Below are positions 34,955 to 44,079 of a DNA stretch of 64,000 nt, one piece after another. Source of the DNA: Streptomyces griseus subsp. griseus. GTDB lineage: Bacteria; Actinomycetota; Actinomycetes; Streptomycetales; Streptomycetaceae. The DNA lies in assembly GCF_000720255.1 (NCBI RefSeq), contig NZ_JOJE01000011.1:62001-126000 (forward strand), written 5' to 3'. Both the position numbers and the translations under genes were made by a program. The notes below the pieces were generated by a model. The model did no database searches. It saw only the letters and a list, made by a program, of their open reading frames with translations, and was not told where the DNA came from. Position 1 is the stretch's first letter; each line of letters starts with the position of its first letter.

Positions 34955-37900
34955 TCACCGTGGACGGCGCGCACCCACCAACAGCTCCGCCTCCTCCTCC
35001 CGCTCGAGCATCCGCCGCAGCGGCCCCTCCGCCGCGGCCAGTTCCGTGTGGGAGCCGCGCTGCACGACCCGCCCCCCGTCCAGCACGATCACCTCGTCCA
35101 CCGCCTCCAGACCGGCCAGCCGATGGGTGATGAGCAGAGTCGTACGGCCCTCGGTCGCGGCCAGCAGATCGGCGGTGAGCGCGTCGGCGGTCGGCAGGTC
35201 GAGGTGCTCGGCCGGCTCGTCCAGCACCAGCACGGGGAAGTCGGCGAGCAAAGCGCGGGCCAGCGCCAGGCGTTGGCGCTGCCCACCGGAGAGCCGTGCC
35301 CCGTGCTCGCCGATCAGCGTGTCGAGTCCGTCGGGCAGGCTGTCGACCCATTCCAGCAGCCGGGCCCGGTCGAGCGCGCCGCGCAGTTCGTCCTCGGTGG
35401 CGTCCTTCTTCGCCAGGAGCAGGTTCTCGCGCACCGAGCTGTCGAAGAGGTGCGCGTCCTGCGCACACAGCCCCACGAGCCGCCGTATGTCATCGCCGTT
35501 CAGCGCCTTCGTGTCCACACCGCCCAACGTGTACGTGCCGGCGTCCGCGTCCAGGAAGCGCAGCAGCACCTGGGCGAGCGTCGTCTTGCCGGACCCGGAC
35601 GGCCCGACCACGGCGATCCGCCGCCCCGCATCGAGCGTCAGGTCGAACCCGGCGAGGGCGTCCCGCTCCTGCTCGGCGTGCCGGGCGGCCAGGCCCTTGA
35701 CCACGAGCGGGAACGGCGACACGGGTGCCTTCCGGGGCCGCTCCGGCTCGCGTACGGGCTCGGGGGAGTCCAGGACCTCGTACACCCGCTCCGCGCTCCT
35801 GCGCACCCGTTGCCGGTACTGCACGGCGAGCGGCAGCCCGAGGACGGCCTCGAACGCGGCGAGCGGGGTGAGGACGACGACGGCCATGGCCACGCCGCCC
35901 AGCCGCCCGTCGGCCACCGCCTGGGCGCCCACCAGCGCGGCGGCGGCGACGGTGAGGCCGGAGACCAGAGCGGTCAGTCCGTCGCCGAGCGCGGTGGCCG
36001 TGGCACCCCGTGAGGCGATCCGGGTGAGCATGGCGTCGGCCCGCCGCGCCTGCTCGGTACGGGCGGGCAGGGCACCTGCGACGGTCAGCTCCGCGGTGCC
36101 GGTGAGCAGGTCGGCCGCACGGGTGGCGAGCACCCCGCGGGCGGGGGCGAGCCGGTGCTCGGCGCGCCGTGCCACGGCACCGGTGACCAGCGGGACGCCG
36201 GCACCGGCCGCCAGCAGCCCCACCGCGAGCACGGCGCCCGCCTCGGGCAGCAGCCACGCCGTGAAGGCCACCGACCCGGCCGACACGATGACGGCGGCAC
36301 CTGCGGGCAGCAGCCAGCGCAGCCAGTAGTCCTGCAGCGCGTCCACGTCGGCGACGAGCCGTGACAGCAGGTCGCCGCGCCGGGCCCGGCTCAGTCCGGC
36401 GGGCGCCAGTCGCTCCAGCCGGCGATACACGGCGACCCGGGTGTCGGCCAGCATCCGCAGCACCGCGTCGTGCGAGACCAGCCGCTCCGCGTACCGGAAG
36501 ACGGCCCGCCCGATGCCGAAGGCCCGCGTCGCCGTGACGGCCACCATCAGATACAGCACGGGCGGCTGCTGCGAGGCGCGCGAGATGAGCCACCCGGAGG
36601 TGGCCATGAGTCCTACGGCACTGCCGAGCGCCAGGCTCCCGAGCAGCAGCGCGAGCGCGAGCCGCCCGCGTCCGGCCCCGGACATGGCACGCACCCGCGC
36701 GAGGACGCGCCCTGCGGTCGCGGGGAGCTCCGTGCCGGCCGAGTCTGCGGACGCGCGGGTCACAGGCCCCTGGCCCGCGGTGACGACGGAGGCACCGCCC
36801 ACCGGCTCGTCGGCCGCGCCTACGACGGACCCGCTGTCCACCGGCTCGCGACTCACCTGGCCGACCGCACCCGTACGTGCCCGGAAACCGCCGGCCTCGG
36901 AGTCAGCGCCCCTTGGCTCACCGCGCTCGGCGTCGGTGAGACGGGGCACCTCGGCCTCCGCCAGCCGCACCACCCGGTCCGCCACTCCCAGCAGCGCCGG
37001 CCGGTGCACCACCAGCAGCACCGTCCGCCCGGCCACCAGCCGCCGCACCGCGGCCACGACCTCGGCCTCCGTCTCCCCGTCCAGCGCGGCCGTCGGCTCG
37101 TCCAGCAGCAGCACGGGCCGGTCCGCGAGGAACGCCCGCGCCAGCGCGAGCCGCTGCCGCTGCCCGGCGGACAGTCCGGCCCCGTCCTCCCCGAGCACGG
37201 TTTCCGCCCCGGCGGGCAGGGCTTCGACGAACTCCAGCGCTCCGGCGTCCGCCAGCGCCCGGCGGACGGTGGTGTCGTCGGCGTCGGGACGGGCCAGCCG
37301 TACGTTCTCGGCGATCGTCCCGGCGTACAGGTGCGGCCGCTGCGGCACCCACGCGATGCGTGACCGCCACTGCTTCAGGTCTGCCTCGACGAGATCCACT
37401 CCCCCGGCGAGCACCCGCCCCTCGCTGGGCCGCACGAACCCCAGCAGCACGTTCAGCAGTGTGGACTTGCCCGCACCGCTGGGCCCGACCAGCGCCACCG
37501 TCTCTCCTCCACCGACGGTGAAGGACACGTCCGACACGGCGTCCACGGACCGCCCGGGGAAGCGGACCGTAACGCTCTCGAAGGCCAGCCCGCCCGCCGG
37601 TACGACGGTCGTGCCGCAAGCCGACACTGGAGTCTCCAGGACGGCGAAGATCTCCTCGGCCGCCGCGAGCCCCTCCGCCGCCGCGTGGTACTGCGCGCCG
37701 ACCTGCCGCAGCGGCAGGTACGCCTCGGGAGCGAGCACGAGGACGACCAGGCCGATGTAGAGGTCCATCTCGCCGTGGACGAGCCGCATACCGATGGTCA
37801 CGGCGACCAGGGCCACCGAGAGCGTCGCCAGCAGCTCCAGCGCGAAGGAGGAGAGGAAGGCTATCCGCAGGGTCCGCATGGTCGCCTGGCGGTACTCGCC

Positions 37901-38581
37901 GGTGATGCGCCTGATCGACTCGGCCTGCGCCTTGGCCCGCCCGAACACCTTCAGGGTCGGCAGCCCTGCGACCACGTCCAGGAAGTGCCCGGAGAGCCGG
38001 GACAACAGCCGCCACTGACGGTCCATGCGGGACTGGGTGGCCCAGCCGATCAGCATCATGAAAACCGGGATCAGGGGCAGTGTGCCCACGATGATCGCGG
38101 CGGAGACCCAGTCCTCGGTCACGATCCGCGCCAGCACCGCCACCGGCACGACCACCGCGAGCCCCAGCTGCGGCAGATAGCGCGAGAAGTAGTCGTCGAG
38201 GGCGTCGACGCCCCGCGTGGCAAGAGCCACCAGCGATCCGGTCCGCTGCCCGCTCAGCCACCCCGGGCCCAGAGCCGCGGCCCGCTCGAGCAGCCGGCCG
38301 CGCAGCTCCGACTTCACCGCCCCGCTCGCACGGTGGGCCGCCAGCTCGGTGAGCCAGGAGACCAGCGCGCGACCGATCGCCACGGCCGCCAACAGCAGCA
38401 GGGGAGTGCGCAGTCCGGCGACCGGCGTTCCGTGCTGGAACGCGCCGACCACCACCTCGGCGATGAGCATCGCCTGCGCGATGACCAGTCCCGCCCCGAG
38501 GGCGCCCAGACCGACGACCGCCACCAGGAAGCGACGGGTGGCCCGGGCGTACCGGAGGAGACGTGGATCGATCGGTTTCAC
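34955..38581 (-). CDS. cydCD: Fused CydDC ABC transporter for cytochrome bd assembly
   Basis: The 1208-residue protein joins two complete ABC half-transporters. CydD has membrane helices at about 15-300, Walker A VGPSGAGKSTLLN, signature LSAGQRQRLALARAF and Walker B VLLLDEPTA. A poorly conserved Glu/Gly/Thr-rich linker of about 80 residues follows. CydC has helices at about 640-900, VGPSGSGKTTL, LSGGQRQRLALARAL and LVLDEPAEHL. CydDC exports cysteine or glutathione or handles haem for cytochrome bd. The GTG at 38581 is favoured over the GTG at 38590; a parS site overlaps the start. Confidence 0.93.
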   Translation of the reverse strand: MKPIDPRLLRYARATRRFLVAVVGLGALGAGLVIAQAMLIAEVVVGAFQHGTPVAGLRTPLLLLAAVAIGRALVSWLTELAAHRASGAVKSELRGRLLERAAALGPGWLSGQRTGSLVALATRGVDALDDYFSRYLPQLGLAVVVPVAVLARIVTEDWVSAAIIVGTLPLIPVFMMLIGWATQSRMDRQWRLLSRLSGHFLDVVAGLPTLKVFGRAKAQAESIRRITGEYRQATMRTLRIAFLSSFALELLATLSVALVAVTIGMRLVHGEMDLYIGLVVLVLAPEAYLPLRQVGAQYHAAAEGLAAAEEIFAVLETPVSACGTTVVPAGGLAFESVTVRFPGRSVDAVSDVSFTVGGGETVALVGPSGAGKSTLLNVLLGFVRPSEGRVLAGGVDLVEADLKQWRSRIAWVPQRPHLYAGTIAENVRLARPDADDTTVRRALADAGALEFVEALPAGAETVLGEDGAGLSAGQRQRLALARAFLADRPVLLLDEPTAALDGETEAEVVAAVRRLVAGRTVLLVVHRPALLGVADRVVRLAEAEVPRLTDAERGEPRGADSEAGGFRARTGAVGQVSREPVDSGSVVGAADEPVGGASVVTAGQGPVTRASADSAGTELPATAGRVLARVRAMSGAGRGRLALALLLGSLALGSAVGLMATSGWLISRASQQPPVLYLMVAVTATRAFGIGRAVFRYAERLVSHDAVLRMLADTRVAVYRRLERLAPAGLSRARRGDLLSRLVADVDALQDYWLRWLLPAGAAVIVSAGSVAFTAWLLPEAGAVLAVGLLAAGAGVPLVTGAVARRAEHRLAPARGVLATRAADLLTGTAELTVAGALPARTEQARRADAMLTRIASRGATATALGDGLTALVSGLTVAAAALVGAQAVADGRLGGVAMAVVVLTPLAAFEAVLGLPLAVQYRQRVRRSAERVYEVLDSPEPVREPERPRKAPVSPFPLVVKGLAARHAEQERDALAGFDLTLDAGRRIAVVGPSGSGKTTLAQVLLRFLDADAGTYTLGGVDTKALNGDDIRRLVGLCAQDAHLFDSSVRENLLLAKKDATEDELRGALDRARLLEWVDSLPDGLDTLIGEHGARLSGGQRQRLALARALLADFPVLVLDEPAEHLDLPTADALTADLLAATEGRTTLLITHRLAGLEAVDEVIVLDGGRVVQRGSHTELAAAEGPLRRMLEREEEAELLVGARRPR

Positions 38582-38588
38582 GTGAAAC
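38575..38588. other. parS site over the cydCD start
   Basis: A perfect GTTTCACGTGAAAC spans the first codons or start of cydCD and lies 13 bp after the cydB stop. Bound ParB would sit inside the cyd operon. Confidence 0.9.
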
Positions 38589-38593
38589 ACACC

Positions 38594-39598
38594 TCAGTGA
38601 GTGGCTTCGGCGATGTGCTGCGTGCCGATCCGCTTGCGGAACACCCAGTAGGTCCAGCCCTGGTACAGCATCACGATCGGCGTGGCGATCGCGGCGCACC
38701 AGGTCATTATCTTCAGGGTGTACGGGCTCGACGAGGCGTTGGTGACCGTGAGGTTCCAGTCCGCGTTGAGCGAGGACGGCATGACGTTCGGGAAGAGGGT
38801 CAGGAAGAGCATCGCCACGGCGGCCACGATGGTGACACCGGAGAGCGCGAACGACCAACCCTCGCGACCCGCCTGGTTCGCCACCAGGGCCGCGACCAGG
38901 GCGCCCACCGCCACGACCAGGGCGACCAGGCTCTTGGCGTCACCGCTCTCGACCTGGGTCCACAGCAGGAAGAGCAGCGCGAGCGCGGCGGTGACCACGC
39001 CGATCTTCAGGGCCAGCTTCCGTGCCCGCTCCCGGATGTCCCCGACGGTCTTGAGCGCCGTGAAGACCGTCCCGTGGAAGGTGAAGAGGGTGAGCGTCAC
39101 CAGTCCGCCGAGGAGCGCGTAGGGGTTGAGCAGGTCCCCGACGCTGCCGACGTACTCGAAGTTCTGGTCGATCTTCACGCCGTGCACGATGTTGCCGAAG
39201 GCCACGCCCCACAGGAACGCGGGGATGAGCGAGGTCCAGAAGATCGCCGTCTCCCAGTTGCGCTGCCAGTTCTCCTCGGGCCGCTTCACGCGGTACTCGA
39301 AGGCGACGCCCCGCACGATCAGACAGACCAGGATCACCAGCAGCGGCAGGTAGAAGCCGGAGAACAGGGTGGCGTACCACTCGGGGAACGCGGCGAAGGT
39401 CGCGCCGCCCGCCGTCAGCAGCCACACCTCGTTGCCGTCCCAGACGGGGCCGATGGTGTTGATCAGCACTCGCTTCTCGAGCCGGTCACGAGCCAGCAGC
39501 TTGGTGAGGACGCCGACTCCGAAGTCGAACCCCTCCAGGAAGAAGTAGCCGGTCCACAGGACGGCGATGAGGACGAACCAGACGTCGTGCAGTTCCAT
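38594..39598 (-). CDS. cydB: Cytochrome bd oxidase subunit II
   Basis: The 334-residue polytopic subunit starts with MELHDVWFVLIAVLW and contains GFDFGVG and GPVWDGNEVWLLT, both typical of CydB. Eight or nine membrane helices are expected. It pairs with CydA to form the high-affinity quinol oxidase. GAGGGAG precedes the ATG, 20 bp after cydA. Confidence 0.96.
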   Translation of the reverse strand: MELHDVWFVLIAVLWTGYFFLEGFDFGVGVLTKLLARDRLEKRVLINTIGPVWDGNEVWLLTAGGATFAAFPEWYATLFSGFYLPLLVILVCLIVRGVAFEYRVKRPEENWQRNWETAIFWTSLIPAFLWGVAFGNIVHGVKIDQNFEYVGSVGDLLNPYALLGGLVTLTLFTFHGTVFTALKTVGDIRERARKLALKIGVVTAALALLFLLWTQVESGDAKSLVALVVAVGALVAALVANQAGREGWSFALSGVTIVAAVAMLFLTLFPNVMPSSLNADWNLTVTNASSSPYTLKIMTWCAAIATPIVMLYQGWTYWVFRKRIGTQHIAEATH

Positions 39599-39618
39599 GA
39601 CTGTGCAGCTCCCTCGGC

Positions 39619-41130
39619 CTAGTACGAGAAGGCCATCGGCTTGTCGGCGTCACGGGAGTCGCCGCCGATCTTCGTGGGCGGGTTGAGGTCGGCCTCGGTG
39701 AGCTCGGGGGGCCCGGCCTTGACGTACTTCACCAGCAGCTTGACCTCGACGACGGCGAGGATGGCGTACAGGGCGGTGAAGACGATCAGCGAGGTGAGGA
39801 CCTCGCCCTGGGAGACGCCGGGGGAGACCGCGTCGCGGGTCTGGAGCACGCCGTAGACGACCCACGGCTGGCGGCCCATCTCGGTGAAGATCCAGCCCCA
39901 GGAGTTGGCGATCAGCGGGAAGCCCAGGGTGAGGATCGCGATGCGCCAGTACCACTTCGTCAGCGTCGGGCCGAGTGCCTTCCCCCCGGGCAGCAGCACC
40001 AGGTGCGGCACCTCGTCGTCGCCCACCCGCAGGTGCTGCGGCAGCAGGAACTTCTTGCGGGTCAGCCACAGTCCGGCCAGGCCGATCGCGAAGGACGTCA
40101 TGCCGAAGCCGATCATCCAGCGGAAGCCCCAGTAGGCGACCGGGATGTTGGGCCGGTAGTCGCCCGGCCCGAACTTCTCCTGTTCGGCCTTGTTGACGTC
40201 GTTGATACCGGGCACGTGCGAGCTGAAGTCGTCGTTGGCCAGGAAGGACAGCAGGCCGGGTATCTCGATGGCGACCTTGTTGTGCCCCTTGTCGACGTCA
40301 CCGACGGCGAAGACCGAGAAGGGCGCCGGTGCCTCGCCGTCCCACAGGGCTTCGGCCGCCGCCATCTTCATCGGCTGCTGCTCGAACATCACCTTGCCCA
40401 GGACGTCACCGCTGATCGCGGTGAGCATGCCACCGATCACGACCGTGACCAGTCCGAGCCGCAGCGAGGTCTTCATCTCACGGACGTGCTTCTTGCGGGC
40501 GAGATGGAAGGCCGCGATGCCGACCATGAAGGCGCCGCCGGTCAGGAAGGCCGCGGACAGGGTGTGGAACGCCTGGCTGAGCGCGGTGTTCTGGGTGAGG
40601 ACGGCCCAGAAGTCGGTGAGTTCGGCCCGTCCCTTCTCCTTGTTGATCCGGTAGCCGACCGGGTGCTGCATCCACGAGTTGGCCGCGAGGATGAAGTAGG
40701 CCGACAGGATCGTGCCGATCGAGACCATCCAGATGCAGGCCAGGTGGATCTTCTGGGGGAGCTTGTCCCAGCCGAAGATCCACAGACCGATGAAGGTGGA
40801 CTCGAAGAAGAAGGCGATCAGGGCCTCGAAGGCGAGCGGGGCACCGAAGATGTCGCCGACGAAGCGGGAGTAGTCGGACCAGTTCATGCCGAACTGGAAC
40901 TCCTGCACGATCCCGGTGACCACTCCCATCGCGATGTTGATCAGAAAGAGCTTGCCCCAGAACTTGGTGGCCCTGAGGTACTTCTCCTTCTGCGTACGCA
41001 CCCAGGCGGTCTGGAGGCCGGCCGTGAGGGCGGCCAGCGAGATCGTCAGGGGGACGAACAGGAAGTGGTAGACGGTCGTGATGCCGAACTGCCAGCGCGC
41101 CAGGGTCTCCGGCGCCAAAGCCAGGTCCAC
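39619..41130 (-). CDS. cydA: Cytochrome bd oxidase subunit I
   Basis: The 503-residue haem-binding subunit oxidises menaquinol and reduces oxygen. The N-terminal ARWQFGITTVYHFLFVPLT carries the haem b595 His. GMNWSDYSRFVGDIFGAPLAFE and WGFRWMIGFGM, with the haem b558 Met, are typical, and the GRQPW motif is present. GTG at 41130 follows TAAGGAG and matches the conserved N-terminus. A Rex operator lies just upstream, so expression should rise when NADH/NAD is high under low oxygen. Confidence 0.96.
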   Translation of the reverse strand: MDLALAPETLARWQFGITTVYHFLFVPLTISLAALTAGLQTAWVRTQKEKYLRATKFWGKLFLINIAMGVVTGIVQEFQFGMNWSDYSRFVGDIFGAPLAFEALIAFFFESTFIGLWIFGWDKLPQKIHLACIWMVSIGTILSAYFILAANSWMQHPVGYRINKEKGRAELTDFWAVLTQNTALSQAFHTLSAAFLTGGAFMVGIAAFHLARKKHVREMKTSLRLGLVTVVIGGMLTAISGDVLGKVMFEQQPMKMAAAEALWDGEAPAPFSVFAVGDVDKGHNKVAIEIPGLLSFLANDDFSSHVPGINDVNKAEQEKFGPGDYRPNIPVAYWGFRWMIGFGMTSFAIGLAGLWLTRKKFLLPQHLRVGDDEVPHLVLLPGGKALGPTLTKWYWRIAILTLGFPLIANSWGWIFTEMGRQPWVVYGVLQTRDAVSPGVSQGEVLTSLIVFTALYAILAVVEVKLLVKYVKAGPPELTEADLNPPTKIGGDSRDADKPMAFSY

Positions 41131-41152
41131 GTCGCCGCTCCTTACCTCACGC

Positions 41153-41177
41153 TTGTGAATGCGTTCACATTCACAAG
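41153..41177. promoter_or_regulatory. Rex operator upstream of cydA
   Basis: TTGTGAATGCGTTCACAT (41153-41170) fits the Rex site TTGTGAAN4TTCACAA, with a perfect TGTGAA-N4-TTCACA core. A second dyad, CTTGTGAATG paired with CATTCACAAG (41152-41161 and 41168-41177), overlaps it. Rex is the NADH-sensing repressor known to control cyd genes in Streptomyces. The site is 22 bp from the cydA start. Confidence 0.88.
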
Positions 41178-41213
41178 CCATTATGCAGCACCTGTCTGGG
41201 GCAGCTCAAAGGG

Positions 41214-41243
41214 GGGTCCCTGTTTCACGTGAAACAGGGACCC
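41214..41243. other. parS within a 30-bp perfect palindrome
   Basis: Perfect parS (41222-41235) is extended to 15-bp arms, GGGTCCCTGTTTCAC and its complement, with no loop. It lies 20 bp downstream of the pat stop and upstream of cydA, where the RNA hairpin could stop pat transcription. Confidence 0.9.
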
Positions 41244-41262
41244 AGATCACACAAGCCAGGAA

Positions 41263-42342
41263 CTACACATCCTTGCGGAACGCTTCCGCCGCCTTGAGGA
41301 AGATGTCGTTCCCCTCGGTCTCCCCGATCGTCACCCGCACGCCCTCGCCGGGGAACGGCCTGATCACGACGCCGGCCTGCTCGCACGCCGCCGCGAAGTC
41401 GACCGTGCGCTCCCCCAGTCGCAGCCACACGAAGTTGGCCTGGGTCTCGGGCACCGTCCAGCCCTGGGCACGCAGGGCCTCTACCACTCGCGCGCGCTCG
41501 CACACCAGGGAGCCGACCCGGCCGAGCAGCTCGTCCTCGGCGCGCAGTGATGCGATCGCGGCCTCCTGCGCGAGTTGGCTCACCCCGAACGGCACCGCCG
41601 TCTTGCGCAGCGCCGCCGCGACCGGCTCATGGGCGATCGCGAAGCCGACGCGCAGCCCGGCGAGACCGTACGCCTTGGAGAACGTCCGCAGCACACAGAC
41701 GTTGGGACGCTCCCGGTACAGCTCGACGCCGTCGGGCACCTCGGGGTCGCGGATGAACTCCCGGTACGCCTCGTCGAGGACGACCAGGACATCGCCGGGC
41801 ACCCGGTCCAGGAACCGCTCCAGCTCGGCCCGCTTCACGACCGTACCCGTCGGGTTGTTGGGGGTGCAGACGAAGATGAGCCGGGTCCGGTCGGTGATCG
41901 CCTCGGCCATCGCGTCCAGATCGTGCACATCGCCCGGCGTCAGCGGCACCTGCACCGACGTCGCGCCGCTGATCTGCGTGATGATCGGGTACGCCTCGAA
42001 GGAGCGCCAGGCGTAGATCACCTCGTCACCGGGGCCGGAGGTCGCCTGGACCAGCTGCTGGGCCACACCGACCGAGCCGGTTCCGGTGGCCAGGTGGGAG
42101 AGCGGGACGCCGAAGCGTTCGGACAGCTCGTTCATCAGGCCCGTGCACGCCATGTCCGGGTAGCGGTTGAAGTTGCAGGCAGCCGCCGTCACGGTCTCCA
42201 TCACACCGGGCAGGGGCGGATAGGGGTTCTCGTTGGAGGACAGCTTGTACGCCACCGGACCGCCGGCCGCAGCGGGCTTGCCCGGCTTGTAGGTGGGGAT
42301 TCCCTCCAGTTCGGCGCGCAGCTTGGGACTCGTCTCGCTCAC
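41263..42342 (-). CDS. pat: Aromatic/histidinol-phosphate type aminotransferase
   Basis: The 359-residue class I/II PLP aminotransferase is of the HisC/Pat group. The substrate loop is [11 protein letters not shown], the PLP-binding elements are CTPNNPTGT and DEAYREF, and the Schiff-base Lys is in [14 protein letters not shown]. It is not in a his operon, which favours the phenylalanine/tyrosine aminotransferase annotation used for its Streptomyces orthologue. GTG at 42342 follows GAGGAGG by 6 nt; the ATG at 42363 is less likely. Confidence 0.88.
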   Translation of the reverse strand: MSETSPKLRAELEGIPTYKPGKPAAAGGPVAYKLSSNENPYPPLPGVMETVTAAACNFNRYPDMACTGLMNELSERFGVPLSHLATGTGSVGVAQQLVQATSGPGDEVIYAWRSFEAYPIITQISGATSVQVPLTPGDVHDLDAMAEAITDRTRLIFVCTPNNPTGTVVKRAELERFLDRVPGDVLVVLDEAYREFIRDPEVPDGVELYRERPNVCVLRTFSKAYGLAGLRVGFAIAHEPVAAALRKTAVPFGVSQLAQEAAIASLRAEDELLGRVGSLVCERARVVEALRAQGWTVPETQANFVWLRLGERTVDFAAACEQAGVVIRPFPGEGVRVTIGETEGNDIFLKAAEAFRKDV

Positions 42343-42363
42343 CGCAGTCCTCCTCATGACCAC

Positions 42364-42741
42364 CGGCTTCCAATGCTTCTCACCCTATGAGGATTGAGCG
42401 CCGCTGCGTACTGGCGAGCGGCAATCGCCGTCGGTCTCGTCGGCATCAGGGGCATCACCGTACGAAGGCGTACCAATCCGGGGGCGCGCCGTACATATAT
42501 CTATGCGCCGGTAGCTCACTCCGTGGCGCGCATCCCTCGTCAAGGTGAGTTGAGACCTCTTCGAAACATCAGAGAGTTGGCAGGCTCATGCGTGCTACCA
42601 CGCCACGTCTTGTGTGTGAAACGTTCAACAGCCTTTATTTTAAAGGTAGTTGACGCCTGACGACCATGCAGAAACGTGCCTGTCAACGCGTGCATATGCG
42701 TCCGCCCTACCCCACCGCATGAGCCCTACTATCGGCTCGCC
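42364..42741. other. Intergenic region with possible LacI operators
   Basis: The 380-bp divergent gap between pat and the LacI gene has unusually low G+C on its right side. GTGAAACGTTCAAC (42616-42629) is a near-palindrome about a central CG, the geometry of LacI/GalR operators. CCTTTATTTTAAAGG (42632-42646) is a perfect 6-bp dyad. TACTAT (42727-42732) is a likely -10 for the LacI gene. No gene is seen. Confidence 0.45.
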
Positions 42742-43854
42742 ATGACAGCAGCAGGGAAGCACCAGGTGAGCCGCGCGGAAACCTCACGCCGAGGCAGCCG
42801 GCCGGGCCGGGCGGGCATCAGAGACGTGGCCGCCGCCGCCGGGGTCTCCATCACGACCGTCTCCGATGCCCTCAACGGCAAGGGCAGGCTCCCGGACGCC
42901 ACCCGACGCCATGTCCGTGAGGTCGCCGACCGGCTGGGCTATCGCCCCTCGGCCGCGGCCAGAACCCTCCGTACCGGCAAGTCGGGCCTCATCGGCCTGA
43001 CCGTGACGACGTACGGGGATGAACCTTTCACCTTCACCGAGTTCGCGTACTTCGCCGAGATGGCGCGCGCCGCGACGTCGGCCGCGCTGGCCCGCGGCTA
43101 CGCGCTCGTCATCCTGCCGGCGACCTCGCGCCACGACGTGTGGTCGAACGTCGCCCTGGACGGCACGGTCGTCATCGACCCCTCCGACCAGGACCCGGTG
43201 GTCAGCGAACTGGTCCGACAGGGCTTACCCGTCGTCTCCGACGGCCGCCCGGCCGGAGCGCTCCCGGTCACGGCATGGGTCGACAACGACCACGAGGCCG
43301 CCGTCCTGGGCATCCTCGACCACCTGGCCGACGCCGGCGCCCGCCGCATCGGCCTGCTGACGGGCACGACGACCGACACGTACACCCACCTGTCGACCAC
43401 CGCATACCTGCGCTGGTGCGAGCGCGTGGGACAGGATCCGGTCTACGAGGCCTACCCGGCGCACGATCCGTGCGCGGGAGCCGTCGCCGCCGACCGGCTG
43501 CTCGCCCGCCCCGACCGCCCCGACGCGGTCTACGGGCTGTTCGACCCCAACGGCACCGACCTGCTCGCCGCCGCCCGCCGCTACGGGCTGCGCGTCCCGG
43601 ACGACCTTCTGCTGGTCTGCTGCAGCGAGTCCACCGTGTACGCCAACACCGAGCCGCCCGTCACCACGCTCTCGCTGAAGCCGCGCCGCATCGGCACGGC
43701 GGTGGTCCAGCTCCTCATCGACGCCATCGAGGGGGTCGAGTCGGACCAACCGGTCGAGCAGGTGATACCTACCGAGCTGATCGTGCGCACCTCCTCCCAG
43801 CGTCGCCCCCCGCGGACGACGGTCAGCCCGCCCCGGGCACCCGAGGAGGAGTAG
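42742..43854 (+). CDS. LacI-family regulator containing a TTA codon
   Basis: The 370-residue repressor has an N-terminal helix-turn-helix (GIRDVAAAAGVSITTVSDALNGKGRLP at about 27-53), hinge RPSAAARTLRTGKSG, and a periplasmic-binding-like effector domain. Codon 162 (43225-43227) is TTA, the rare leucine codon read by bldA tRNA in Streptomyces. Its translation should therefore depend on developmental stage. The start is next to a -10-like TACTAT, suggesting a short or absent leader. Target genes and the sugar effector are unknown. Confidence 0.9.
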   Translation: MTAAGKHQVSRAETSRRGSRPGRAGIRDVAAAAGVSITTVSDALNGKGRLPDATRRHVREVADRLGYRPSAAARTLRTGKSGLIGLTVTTYGDEPFTFTEFAYFAEMARAATSAALARGYALVILPATSRHDVWSNVALDGTVVIDPSDQDPVVSELVRQGLPVVSDGRPAGALPVTAWVDNDHEAAVLGILDHLADAGARRIGLLTGTTTDTYTHLSTTAYLRWCERVGQDPVYEAYPAHDPCAGAVAADRLLARPDRPDAVYGLFDPNGTDLLAAARRYGLRVPDDLLLVCCSESTVYANTEPPVTTLSLKPRRIGTAVVQLLIDAIEGVESDQPVEQVIPTELIVRTSSQRRPPRTTVSPPRAPEEE

Positions 43855-44079
43855 CGCGAGGGTGTGGGCCGCGATGTGGGCGGACTGTGCCCAGGAGTGG
43901 ACGAAGCCCGGCCCAATCGGGGCGAATGCCGCGATGAAAGGGAGCTCGGCTTCGATTCACCACCCCTGGGTCATCACACGGCGCGATCCGCATTCCTATG
44001 ATGGGCCCACGACACCGCGGGCCGCTGCGACCAGGCAGTCCAATGCGGTGCAGATGCGGCGCGATGGTGGAGGGGTCTG

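Noticed and set aside
42500..42560. Possible tRNA (GGTAGCTCA-like segment)
   Set aside because: No acceptor stem, T-loop GGTTCRA or cloverleaf could be drawn.
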